Assembly (NCBI GenBank): GCA_050084985.1
Contig: JBITNC010000002.1
Location: forward strand, 7,316,001 to 7,380,000
Direction: 5' to 3'
Source of the DNA: Nageia nagi
Lineage: Eukaryota; Pinophyta
Length of the DNA stretch: 64,000 nt
Shown: positions 49,498 to 59,830 of the stretch, one piece after another
Position numbering within the stretch: the stretch's first letter is position 1
Layout: every line of letters begins with the position of its first letter
Notes under the pieces: model-generated
Databases searched by the model: none
What the model was told of the DNA's origin: nothing
The model's input: the letters and a program-made list of their open reading frames with translations, nothing else
Made by a program: the position numbers and the translations under genes

Positions 49498-50044
49498 TGA
49501 AGAAAATTGGACCATTACAGAATATTGAAACATCAGATAACAGATTGCATTACTATAGAGCAAGATTACAATCCTTGAGCTTCAAAACATTTCAGAAACC
49601 TTTAAACAGTTTCTGGAGCCAAACTACAAATGCTTTCTGGTGCTAGACGCTTTCTGGAGCTAGACGCTTTCTGGAGCTAGACGCTTTCTGGAGCCAGACG
49701 CTTTCTAGAGCTAGACGCTTTCTGGAGCCCATCTGAAGTTTTTCTGGAGCTCATCTGAAGTTAGACTAGAGCTCGTCTGAAGTTAGACTGGAGTCCCTTT
49801 TTCTCATGCTCTACTTAAGTTAGTTTGTAATTAAAGTATTTACAGCTCACATCCACTATAAATGTTACGTTGTCAGGTCAGTTACCAACTACTTCATCAG
49901 ATTAAACAGTTTTAGCATATTCTTGCTGTAGCCACCAACTGCATAGCCTTTAATCATTACAGCCTGTTAAACTATGTAAAAGGAAGGAAAACGCCTCAAC
50001 CAGGTGACATGGAGTGAAACGGATCTGATGCTGAGTTGTCTACA
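49498..50044 (-). repeat. 3' LTR of copia E, with six 17-bp internal units
   Basis: The LTR starts TGAAGAAAATT and ends GTCTACA on the plus strand. Six copies of a 17-bp unit (GCTTTCTGGAGCTAGAC and close variants) lie near 49632-49735, followed by looser CTGGAGCTCATCTGAAGTTAGA units. Length is 547 bp against 530 for the other LTR. Confidence 0.97.
49640..49735. repeat. 17-bp tandem repeat in the LTR of copia E
   Basis: Six units here and five in the other LTR (near 54484-54570) account exactly for the 17-bp LTR length difference. Short tandem units in this part of copia LTRs often act as transcription enhancer boxes, but no such role is shown here. Confidence 0.9.
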
Positions 50045-51372
50045 TTCTCCCCCTTGATGCAAAGAGGACTCACCATGGAGTCTCTGAGCATCACATACTG
50101 AGCTTTGACAACACCTTTTGTGAAAATATCAGCCAAGTTGATCTTGGTGTTGTAATAGTGAAGCTCAATTTGGTTCTTCTCCACCATGTCACGAATGAAG
50201 TGGTACTTGAGTTGGAAGTGCTTTGACCTGCTGTGGTGGATGGGATTATGTGCCAACTGAATGGCACTTTGGTTGTCACAGTAAAGAATTGTTGGTCCAT
50301 GTTGTTTCTCACCAATTTCATCAAGTAGTTTCCTTAGCCATAAGGCTTGTGCACTAGCTGCGGTGAGGGCTATATACTCAGCCTCACAAGAAGAGAGAGC
50401 AACTGTAGATTGCTTCTTAGAACTCCATGTTATCATTCCTGAACCAAGTGAGAAACATTGCCCAGAAGTGGACTTCCTATCATCCAAATTGCTGCCCCAA
50501 TCACTGTCACTAAAACTAACAAGCTTAAACTTTTCAACATGAGAGTAGTGAAGACCATAACCAATGGTACCTTTGACATACCTCAAAATACGTTTTACAA
50601 CCTTCAAATGCAAAATAGAAGGATCATTCATGTATCTAGATACCAAAGAGACAGCAAATTGTATATCAGGCCTAGTGTTGCAAAGGAACATAAGGCTACC
50701 AACAATGCTTCTAAATTCTATCACACTTGCTTTTGGAGCACCATCATCCTTACAAAGCAACTCACCATGAGCTACAGGATTGTGAACAGCAGTACAATTC
50801 ATCATACCATACTTAGAAAGCATGTTCCTTGCATATTTGCTTTGACAAATAAAAATCTCTTCTTGACATTGGTGGATCTCCATGCCAAGAAAGTACCTCA
50901 TAAGGCCCAAATCCTTCATTTCAAACTCATTCATCAAATCAGTCTTAAACTTGTTGTTCAAGATGGGATCACTTCCCATATATATCAAATCATCAACATA
51001 AAGAGGAACAAGCAAAATCTGATTACCTTCTCTCTTGATGTAGAGTGTTGGCTCATTCTTGCTCCTCATGAGTCCAAAATTCTGAAAGTATCCATCTATG
51101 TGAGTGTACCAAGCTCTTGGAGCTTGCTTAAGACCATACAGGGCCTTCTTAAGCTTGTACACATGATGTTCTTTGCCTTGCACTTGAAAACCTTGAGGTT
51201 GCTGTACAAAAACCTTTTCATCCAAGTAACCATTCAAGAATGCACTCTTCACATCCATGTGGTAGACACTCCAATGGTTTTGGGCAGCCATTGAAAGGAG
51301 CAACCTTATTGTTTCTTACCTTGCAACCGGTGCAAAAGTCTCTTCAAAGTCTACACCATGTTTTTGTGGAAG
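49996..51372 (-). pseudogene. RT and RNase H part of the copia E polyprotein
   Basis: After the frame change, one TAA at 51318-51316 interrupts just before the conserved ETIRLLL block; the frame is then open for 435 codons to 49996. RT shows MDVKSAFLNGYLDEKVF (first catalytic aspartate near residue 17 of this piece), ALYGLKQAPRAWY (54-66) and LYVDDLIYMG (101-110, intact YVDD). RNase H shows FSDSDWGSNLDDRKSTSG, SSCEAEYIAL and YCDNQSAIQLA, keeping the expected acidic residues, and ends with NLADIFTKGV. The frame stops inside the 3' LTR, as is common in copia elements. Confidence 0.95.
50045..50055 (-). other. Polypurine tract of copia E
   Basis: The plus strand reads TTCTCCCCCTT, so the minus strand has AAGGGGGAGAA directly upstream of the 3' LTR. 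Confidence 0.92.
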
Positions 51373-51995
51373 CCTTTAGCAACCAATCTTGCTTTGTGTC
51401 TCTCTATGGTACCATCACTGTTGTACTTGGTCTTGTAGACCCACTTGGAGCCCACACACCTCTTTCCTTTGGGCAACTCACAAAGTTCCCAAGTGTCATT
51501 TTTGTTTATGGAGTGAAGCTCCTCTTGCATAGCCTTCACCCACACATTTTTGGTGCAAGCTTCCTCATAACAAGATGGATCAAAAAAAGAAATATTAGTA
51601 TTTGGGACTGCACACAAAGCATAGTTCACCATCTCACCCTTTGGATCATCATCAAGTTCCATATTGCTAAATTGCTTAACAAACTTCTCCATTTCATGAA
51701 ATTGACTTCTTGATAGTCTTTTATGGAAATTTTGATCTAAAACTTGAGAAGGAGGATGGTTTTGAAAGTGTCTTTTACCTCTCTTGGTCTTCATCACTTC
51801 TTGGATCACATTTGGAGAGCCACCACTTGAAGGTGAGCTTGGAGTGGATTTTGAGCTTTGAGATGGACTTGATGGAGGACTTGGAGGCACCACTTGGAGG
51901 TTTGGAAGAGAATTTGATCTCTTGGGCTGCACATTCTTTGCTTGTGAAGTATCTTCATGGCTGGTCACTCCTCCTCCAATGTCTACAATGCATTT
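51351..51995 (-). pseudogene. Integrase C-terminus and RT start of copia E
   Basis: Between the TAA at 51998-51996 and the frame change near 51355-51372 the frame encodes a proline/serine-rich linker (PPSPPSSPSQSSKSTPSSP) and then the beginning of RT: WVKAMQEELHSINKNDTWEL, GKRCVGSKWVYKTKYNSDG and HKARLVAKGF. The frame shifts directly after AKGF, where one base appears to be missing compared with the RT block that resumes in the next frame. Confidence 0.92.
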
Positions 51996-52421
51996 TTACT
52001 GCTGTCCATACACTTTCCCCTCCTCAAAAATGACATCCCGGGAGACAAGCATTTTCTTGGTTTTGGGGTTGTAAAGCCTATATGCTTTACTCTCATCACT
52101 ATATCCAATGAACACACATGGTTCACTCTTTGCATCCAACTTTTTTCTATGCTCCTTTGGCACATGAGCATATGCCAAACACCCAAAAACTCTGAAATGC
52201 CGAACAGTAGGCTTCTTATCATACCAAGCCTCATAGGGGGTCTTGCCATCAATAGCACTAGTGGAACACCTATTCAAGATGTAGTTTGCTATCTTTACTG
52301 CTTCAGCCCAATACATGTAATGCAATTTTTTGGATTGCATCAAACATCTTGCCATCTCCATGAGAGTTCTATTCTTCCTCTCTGCCACACCATTTTGTTG
52401 AGGAGTATAGGCTGTAGTAAA
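51996..52421 (-). pseudogene. Integrase middle part of copia E
   Basis: In frame with the gag-integrase piece after the TAG at 52424-52422. It carries the glutamate block GVAERKNRTLMEMARCLM, then ILNRCSTSAIDGKTPYEAW, VFGCLAYAHVPKEHRKKLD and CVFIGYSDESKAYRLYNP, the normal order of the copia integrase C-terminal half. It ends at a TAA (51998-51996) following VYGQQ. Confidence 0.94.
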
Positions 52422-54257
52422 CTATCTTTTGATACCATTTTGCTTGCAAAACTTAGAAAAATCAGTAGAAGAATACTCTCCTCCTCTATCACTCCTCACA
52501 CATTTAATCTTATGTTCACATTCATTCTCAACCATCTCTTTGAATTCTTTAAAAAACTCAAATGCTTCATCTTTATGCTTCAAAAAATAGACCCAACTCA
52601 TTCTACTAAAATCATCAATGAAGGTGAGAAAATAAGAACTCATACCAAGACTTTTGTTTTGCATTGGTCCACATAAATCAGTATGAACCAACTGTAGTGG
52701 GAATGAGGCCCTCCATGCTTTCCCATGATCAAATTTCTGCCTTGTTTGCTTGCCCAACACACAACCTTCACAAACTGATTTTGGATTTTCAACAAGAGGT
52801 AAACCATGAACTAGCTTATGAGATAGTTTCAAACTACTGAAATTTACATGTCCAAATCTAAGATGCCATAACCAAGACTCATCTTTAACAGCCACATTTG
52901 CAAGAATGTTATCCCCCTTTTTTCCAAGTTTCAATGGGAATAAACGATTTGGAGACATTTTAACAGTAGTAACTAACTTATGCCCATGGTTCTTATCAAA
53001 AATTTCACACTTACCCTCATCAAAGACTAGCTTGTAGTTATTTTCCAACATTTGCCCAATACTCAACAAACTATGAGCCATATCCAGAGTGTGATACACA
53101 TTGTGCATCTTCTTCATCCCATGCTTGGTAGGCACCTCAAGCATGCCTTTACCAGCCACCTCAATTGCAGAATTATTGCTAAGCTTGATACTTGACTTGT
53201 AGGAATGGTCCATGGATGAAAGTAGCTCCCCCTTACCAGTCATATGGTTTGAACATCCAAAGTCCAACAACCAAGTATCCTCTTGTTTTGCTTCAGCCAT
53301 ATTGGCTGTCTCCTCCATGGAAAGAAAGAGAGTTTCATCATACTCTTCTTCCTCTCCAAAATTTACCACTTTTCCATCACCATTTGCCGCTTGTTTTGCT
53401 CTACACTCCCTCTCATAATGCCCATACTTGTTGCAGTAGTAACATTGAGCATTCCTCTTGTCACCATTACTTCTACCTCTTCCTCTTGTGTTGGAATGGC
53501 CTCCTCTTCCTCTACCTCTACCTCTCCCTCTTTGCTGGTCTCTACCTCTACCTCTACCTTGTCCATTTGAGCTAGAATCACCTTCTTTTGCAGCAAAGGC
53601 TTTCTCCTCTTTACTGGATTGGACTGGTTCATCATCAACCATTTCTTCATGAGACATTAGGCAGCCAATGAGAGAATCTATCTCCATTTGAGAGAGGTCT
53701 TTTGTCTCCATCAATATCACAGCAATGTGATGCCACTTCTTGGTAAGAGATCTCAGAATTTTTTTGATTACAATGGCCTTCTCCAAGGTCTCTCCAAGAG
53801 TTAGCATTTTGTTCACAATCTCTTTCACTCTAACACAATAATCTGAAGCTTTTTCACTCTCCTTCATTTTTAAATTCTCAAATTCTATCCTTAGAATTTG
53901 CAATTTTACCTCCTTCACTTGATCACTCCCTTGGAATCCTGCCTTCAACACAGCCCAAGCCTCTTTGGCTGTCTTGCAGCCTGTAATTCTTGGAAAAATG
54001 CTCCTATTAAGAGCTACTTGGAGATGAGACAAGGTAAGAGAGTTCTTGCTCCTACATTCCTTCATAGCTTTCTTATCTTCTGCAGAAAGAGAGCTCCAAT
54101 CTGCTGGCTCTACATAGCCATCATCAACAACATCCCATAAATCTTTGCCAGTGAGCAAAGTTTGTATCTTGATGCTCCAATATCCATAGTCACTGCCATC
54201 AAACTCTGGAATGGGAATGGATGAGCTTGTGTTGCTGGCCATTATACCTGCAAACAA
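52422..54257 (-). pseudogene. Gag, protease and integrase N-terminal half of copia E
   Basis: The frame is open for 611 codons. The probable start is the second methionine (54242; MASNTSSS), as the first five codons are atypical. Gag: FDGSDYGYWSIKIQTLL near residue 20-35, an Arg/Gly-rich segment (234-263), and a complete zinc knuckle CYYCNKYGHYEREC with C272, C275, H280 and C285. Protease: WLLDFGCSNHMTG near 329-341; the catalytic triplet is D-F-G instead of D-S-G, so cleavage should fail. Integrase: H465, H470, C496 and C499 form the zinc site, D527 (VHTDLCGP) and D590 (VRSDRGGEYSS) the first two catalytic residues. A TAG ends the piece after GIKR, before the catalytic glutamate. Confidence 0.96.
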
Positions 54258-54335
54258 GAAACCAAAACACTACAAGCAACTTTTGCAATTGCTAGAAGCC
54301 AAAGGCTTTCTCAAACCCAGCTCAGACCCAACAAT

Positions 54336-54347
54336 GCTCTGATACCA
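54336..54347 (-). other. Primer binding site of copia E
   Basis: The minus strand reads TGGTATCAGAGC, a perfect plant initiator-Met primer site, two bases inside the 5' LTR end at 54350. Confidence 0.96.
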
Positions 54348-54349
54348 AA

Positions 54350-54879
54350 TGAAGAAAATTGGACCATTACAGAATATTGAAACATCAGATAATAGATTAC
54401 ATTACTATGGAGCAAGATTACAATCCTTGAGCTTCAAAACATTTCAGAAACCTTTAAACAGTTTCTGGAGCCAAACTACAGATGCTTTCTGGTGCTAGAC
54501 GCTTTCTGGAGCTAGACGCTTTCTGGAGCCAGATGCTTTCTGGAGCTAGATGCTTTCTGGAGCTCGTATGAAGTTTTTCTGGAGCTCATCTGAAGTTAGA
54601 CTAGAGCTCGTCTGAAGTTAGACTAGAGTCCCTTTTTCTCATGCTCTACTTAAGTTGGTTTGTAATTAAAGTATTTACAGCTCACATCCACTATAAATGT
54701 TACGTTGTCAGGTCAGTTACCAACTACTTCATCAGATTAAATAGTTTTAGCATATTCTTGCTGTAGCCACCAACTGCATAGCCTTTAATCATTACAGCCC
54801 ATTAAACTATGTAAAAGGAAGGAAAACGCCTCAGCCAGGTGACATGGAGTGAAACGGATCTGATGCTGAGTTGTCTACA
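54350..54879 (-). repeat. 5' LTR of copia E, with five 17-bp internal units
   Basis: It is a direct repeat of 49498-50044, one 17-bp unit shorter. The ACAAA duplication follows at 54880-54884. Confidence 0.97.
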
Positions 54880-54884
54880 ACAAA

Positions 54885-55938
54885 GTGAAATGAAGGATCA
54901 AATGCGAAAATTAGAGACTATTATGCTTGATGGGGAGAAAGGTAAAGGCTCATATATTAAAAAAGGTAATAATATGATTGATAAATTGTTACTTCAATAA
55001 TTCATCTTTACAGTGAGATGATACATTCAACAAAGAATTAGTTATGAATAATAATTGGACCAAGTGAAGGAGATAGTACAATAACAAGAAGAAATATTAG
55101 AACTTAAAAATAAAACTCCTTCATTCTTAAGCATTACTATAGAACCTTTGATAATATTTACTAAACTCTAGTTTTTTATTTCAACATGCTTTAATAACTT
55201 GGTTAACATTATGGGAAGTTAATCTTTATTCTATTGTAAGAAAAATAAGTATTACACCCACTCTCTTAAAGTATAAAGAAGGGAGAAATAAGTAAGAAAA
55301 ATAAGTATTACACCAACTCTCTTAATGTATAAAGAAGGGAGAAATAAGTAATGTACTCAAAATTTTATGCTACTAATATGGAAGAAAAGTTTATTTTTAA
55401 ATCTAGTTGTATTCATAAAGATGTTACTTTAACCATTAAAGGTATTAAAAATATAAATTTAATTAATAATATAGACTTGCTTGGTGAAAATAATAAAAAA
55501 AACATAGTTTTAGATAAATATTAAAATAAAGGAAATGTTATTAAAGAAAATATAATATACAAGAAAATAGGATTTGACTAGAATGAAGTTCATGCTCATG
55601 ATTAATAAGAGATATTAATGGTTTCTTAAAGCTCAATTTTGGAATCTATAAATGTGAAAGATAAAAGAGATGATTTGATATCTTTAGATATTCTAAAAAT
55701 AAAAAAATTCAGAGAAGAAGCATATCCATGAATCAATCATGGATATACTTGTAGGTTATTTAGGTGTTCCACCTCATAATTTCATAAATATGTTAGATAT
55801 TGATATCTCCATCATATATATACTTATATTTGATCTTAGAAATCACTATACCTAAGGAGAAAAGAAATTATATTTAGTAATTATATCTTAATGAGATAAT
55901 AAAGTTAGAGAAACTTTTGTTATTTACTCATAACTATT
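54885..55938 (+). other. AT-rich sequence with faint gag-like trace
   Basis: The plus strand reads SEMKDQMRKLETIMLDGEKGKGS at the start and FYCKKNKYYTHS near 55227-55262, which could be a decayed CCHC knuckle; later GYLGVPPHNFINMLDIDIS near 55760. Stops are dense and I cannot assign a family. It might be an old retroelement into which copia E inserted. Confidence 0.3.
55236..55347. repeat. 56-bp tandem duplication
   Basis: Two adjacent units start GTAAGAAAAATAAGTATTAC at 55236 and 55292 with only two or three differences. The period is not a multiple of three, so it would shift any coding frame through it. Confidence 0.9.
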
Positions 55939-56404
55939 TGTTGGAATATATAATGAATTATTGTAAGGTTTTGTAAGGTTCTTCTTGTAAATTAACCAAT
56001 ACTTAAAGGTATCCTTAGATACCTTAAGTATTTAAGTGAATATCATGCCACTTGGGTAAAAGAATGAAGCATGTAATGTATTTGTACAATGGGTAAAAGG
56101 GCAATCCAAGGGAGGATTTTGGGCTATAAAAAAAAGTCCCTCTCCTTGAGATCACACACCAAAAAGTTGAAGAAAATTTATGCTTTAGGATTAATGTTAG
56201 GAGAGGAAGAAAGAGATCTTATAAGAGAGTTATCTTTGTGAATGAGAAAGATCTTAGTTAGTGGATGTAATTCCATGTTTGGAGGAACCACTTTACATTG
56301 GTGTTAATTTGTGAGATTTTTTATGCTTTGAGTATTGATATTTAAGAGAGCTTTCATATAATCTTGGGCATATAGGAATTGGGTCTTTAGTCTTAATTCC
56401 ATCA
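55939..56404 (+). repeat. Solo LTR of the copia D family
   Basis: It starts TGTTGGAATATA and ends TTCCATCA, aligning along its length with the complement of the copia D LTRs (shared ACTTAAAGGTATCC, CTTAAGTATTTAAGTG, GATCTTAGTTAGTGGATGTA and others). CTATT flanks it on both sides (55934-55938, 56405-56409). With a target duplication around a single LTR, this is a solo LTR left by recombination between two LTRs of one element. Confidence 0.93.
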
Positions 56405-56619
56405 CTATTTAACTCAAAATATTAAAAAATATATCACTTTTAATAATCAAAATAAAGTTAAAGATAAATTTGATAAATATGATTATGCATATTATTAATA
56501 CTAAAAAGTAATTTTATTTAATTAGTTTAATATTAATTATAATAAATAACAATGCTAGTTAAAGTAATAAATAATTTACATGAGATATAATACTTCTATA
56601 CTTTATCCTTAATCAAATC

Positions 56620-57425
56620 TAAATTTAAATTAACTATAAGCCTATTATTTACTTATACCAGATGAATCGTAGCCATGATTTGATCTCACTAGGATCTAGA
56701 TGACTCACTCCTTAAATTTAAACTTCTATTTCTATCTAGAATGGTGTGTTGACATACTATGGTATGTTAGCATACCATAGTACATCAACATATGAACCCC
56801 TTTAGTTTTTTTGAATTCATGTGTATCCTCAAGATTTCCTATAAAGGTTATCAAACATAACTACTATATTATGAATAAGGACTGTAGTATTCAATGAGGG
56901 CATAAATCCAAACTTGATAGATGGTGCTAAGAGATATCAAGCATATAATGAAGTATAATATCCATCAAGGTTCAAATATGATTAATGTCACATCCTTCCT
57001 CTCCTAAATAGAAGAATTTCCATCAATGGGTTAAGCCTTATTTCTTAGCACATCTTGCATAGTCTATAACTTAAAAGATAAAAAGAAGTGAAATTGAAAT
57101 TTATTTTATAAATATACCTCAAATATAGTAAATAAATAATCAAATTAGTTTAATTAATTAAATACCTAAAATATAATTTTTAATTAATTAAAAATAAAAT
57201 TTAGATATTAATATATGCCTCCATTTGGATATGTTTTTGACAAAATTGAAAGCATGATTTAAAAGGAAATAAGAAATATAACTTTCTCTCTAATTATTCA
57301 CAATGGTAGCTTGGATTTCCCTATTTTTTTGATATGTCATGCCTCCTATTTGACTTAATTTATGTAGTGAATATCCTTATATAATTAAAGAACCAAGACA
57401 AAGAAATATACTTGCAAGCATCAAC
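56620..57425 (+). repeat. Dispersed repeat family, copy 2 (uninterrupted)
   Basis: It aligns in order with 14880-15241 plus 21236-21690. Unlike copy 1 it has not been split by a retrotransposon. It has no recognisable frame, and its ends are not sharply defined by eye. The 210 bases between the solo LTR and its start are AT-rich with nothing recognised. Confidence 0.6.
56748..56789. repeat. 19-bp inverted repeat with 3-base loop
   Basis: The arms GTTGACATACTATGGTATG and CATACCATAGTACATCAAC pair with two mismatches around TTA. A related ACATATTATGGTATGCGAACATG stretch (in part) is near 57480. Copy 1 of the family lacks a good hairpin here. Confidence 0.85.
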
Positions 57426-57639
57426 AATTAACTTTATGAAATAACATTTACATATTATACGTTATTTTATGTACGCTAACATATTATGGTATGCGAACAT
57501 GTTGTTAATACATTTATATCATGACCAAAATTTTCAAATTGAAAATAATCTACCTTGTAAAGAGAAAAAATAAAATTAATATAATATAAATCTCTCTTTC
57601 TAATAAGATTGAGTAAAAAAATAAAATGCCTTATCATAC

Positions 57640-58040
57640 TTTTTCCTTCCTGGTTACTCCAAATTCAAAGTACTTACATGGTGTATTGAATTCTATTTTG
57701 AGCACCCAAGAAAAAAGGATGGTCTAACTATTTTGTTGCTCTAATTAAGAGGAATTATAAGGTTACTTGAATTCTATTTTGAGTACCTAAGAGAAAAGTA
57801 TTGTATTCCTACATGGTTTCCCCAATTAAGATGACTTACATGGTCTCTTGAATTATATTTTGAGTCCCCAAGAATAAAGGATTATCTTCCTACTTGATCA
57901 CCTTAATTAAGAGGTATTACATGGTGCCCTAAATTTTAATTTAAGTCCCTAAGAGAAATTAATTATACTCATACTTGGTCACCTTAATTAAGAGTACTTA
58001 CATGGTTCCTTGAATTATTTTGAGTCTCCAAGAGAAAAGG
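57640..58040. repeat. Tandem array with an exact 81-bp period, about 5.5 units
   Basis: The landmark TTGAATTCTATTTTGAG and its variants recurs at 57688, 57769, 57850, 57931 and 58012, an 81-bp step each time, followed in each unit by CC(A/T)AAGAGAAA, a variable stretch and CCTTAATTAAGAGG or similar. A half unit precedes the first. Units have diverged noticeably yet keep length almost perfectly. No open frame crosses the array. Confidence 0.9.
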
Positions 58041-58599
58041 ACTTGTTAATCACTTTTTCTTGTAAAGGAAAAGAAGAAAACAAGGGATTTATGATACTTA
58101 TTTTTATACGAGGTGGTCCTCAAATTACACCACAAGTTTCTCTCAATATGTAAAAAGACTCATGATATTTTTCTCATAAATAGTTATTACTTTTTGATAA
58201 TAGCATAAATGTATTAAAAAAGATACATGGGTTTCTTAATAGGGTCACAAAACTTATCACAAAAATTCTTTATGTGCTCATATTAAATAAAATACATAAA
58301 ATCATTCCTAATGCTACCCAATTATAGCTTGTTGTTAGCTTAACTATAGTTATACTCATCTCATTCTCAATTGCAATGCATATATATTGTAGTTGAATTA
58401 CATCCTATTCACAACCTAATTGTAGCTTCATCTATTCTTATTCTTGTCCAATTGGTTTTCCTTTGACAACATGTGTATTCCTCTTATTTATAATCATCAT
58501 AATGATAGTAGATGCCCACATTATTCTAGAGTGGCCTACATCCCTATCAATATCTCTTCCATAGATATTTTAGTTCTTAGTTATTAATTTCAAGGCTTC
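58041..58599. other. AT-rich sequence, nothing recognised
   Basis: No frame, terminus or repeat was found. The right part may be the 3' end of the minus-strand LINE ORF1 remnant. Confidence 0.35.
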
Positions 58600-59830
58600 C
58601 ATGGGCTTGACTTCCTAACATTGGGAGTTTTATTGAGATTAGTTTGTGTCTTAGAAAAATAGTTCCCCTTAAATCCCTATCTTATTTTTAGCCACAATCT
58701 CCTACCTACTTCTCTTCCTTTTTTTGTACCATATTTTTTAGTTTTCTCAGCCATTATCATTTGCATATCTACTATATCCTCCTCTTCCATTTCATTATCT
58801 ATTCCTTCCTCTACATCTTTGTGTGGTTGTGATTCATATATAGTCTAACTTCCTTCATAGTTTTCCAATGTTGTGTTTGGGTTTTGAACTCTTTCTCCTT
58901 TTTTTTTTATCCTTGCTTGATCCTAATTTTAACCTCTATTCTTAGATACCTAAGCCTTGTTCCTATTATTTTGATTCTTTCTTCCTTGTTCAAGTATTCT
59001 AGCCTTAGTTCATCCTTCTTAATTTTTCCCATTACTTGGTTTCTAAATTATTAAGGATTCCACATTTCTTTTCATACATTCACAAGCATAATGATAATAT
59101 TGATTATAGATTGTGCATTGGAATGGTAGTTACAGGTATACAATTTCATTTTCCTAAGTTCCTCCTTATTCCTCATCGATAGAAATCCTCTTTTATAACT
59201 CCTTTAAGATGCAATATTTACACAAAATATTGCATCTATTATTTTTATTTAGTTCTTCATCCTTTTTCCTATTGCAAATTAGTTATCAAATTTCCCTTGC
59301 AATTCCTAAAATAACTCTATTATTCCAATACTTTGGAGGAAGGTTAAAGAGGCTAACCCAAGTTGGTATAAGATTAATATTCTCTATTTTAGGTATGAAT
59401 CGATTATACCATCACCTTAGTACCAATATTTTTATCCCTAGAAACCATTTCCCCATTTCTAAAACTTCATCCAAATGTTACTCAAAGGAAAAAATTAAGA
59501 ATAAAAATTCCCTTAGAATTGAGATTTCAACTCCATACTTCCTTTAGCGATCCAGTTCATTGATATCCATTTTAGGATGATATTGATGCTTAGTCTAATG
59601 TCCAAAAATTTACCTATCAATGTATATTATTATATGTATCTATTTCTCCACTGATAATATTCTTTGAAGCCATAATTCATACTTTATTATCAATAATTTT
59701 CATTTTGAAAGTGATTCTGATTTCATCCGTGAGTTTGTCTCTATCATGAGTGAAAATATTGATCCATTCCTAAGGTGGTGTCACTTCACCACTTAATTTT
59801 TCAAACATAGGGCCTAGGATATATATGATT
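58600..59830 (-). pseudogene. Second LINE ORF1 remnant (DUF4283, zinc knuckle)
   Basis: Read leftwards, the domain starts near 59800 and shows FRNGEMVSRDKNIGTK in one frame and, in the neighbouring frame near 59445-59310, KWFLGIKILVLRWWYNRF, then NLIPTWVSLFNLPPKYWNN and VILGIARE. This is the DUF4283 order: W-F/Y-F-G-x-x-x-x-x-x-W followed by P-x-W-V-x-L-x-x-L-P-x-x-x-W. A degenerate knuckle QCTIYNQYYHYACECMKR lies near 59110-59060, and an acidic tail (DVEEGIDNEMEEEDIV) near 58820-58770. It differs strongly from the plus-strand ORF1 at 43.5 kb, so it is a separate LINE. Confidence 0.65.

Larger units (their letters stand above)
49498..54879 (-). mobile_element. Ty1/copia retrotransposon E, nearly intact
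   Basis: LTRs 49498-50044 and 54350-54879 are flanked by ACAAA. Minus-strand order is LTR, perfect initiator-Met primer site, gag, protease, integrase, RT, RNase H, polypurine tract, LTR: the Ty1/copia order in one long reading frame. Apart from a 17-bp repeat-unit difference, the LTRs differ at about 16 sites in 530 by eye (about 3%), mostly transitions. The frame is broken by three in-frame stops and one frame change, and the protease active site is altered, so this copy is inactive although it is clearly the youngest large element here. Confidence 0.97.

Noticed and set aside
49640-49735. The 17-bp LTR units as a separate minisatellite locus
   Set aside because: The same units occur at the equivalent place in the other LTR of copia E, so they are part of the element.
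50458-51294. Plus-strand 278-codon frame
   Set aside because: It lies antisense to the well-supported RT/RNase H frame of copia E and shows no domain. It is a shadow frame.
51240-52676. Plus-strand frames of 107-239 codons
   Set aside because: All are antisense to copia E integrase and RT and have no recognisable features.
53192-53652. Plus-strand Leu/Pro/Ser-rich frames
   Set aside because: They are antisense to the Arg/Gly-rich part of the copia E gag.
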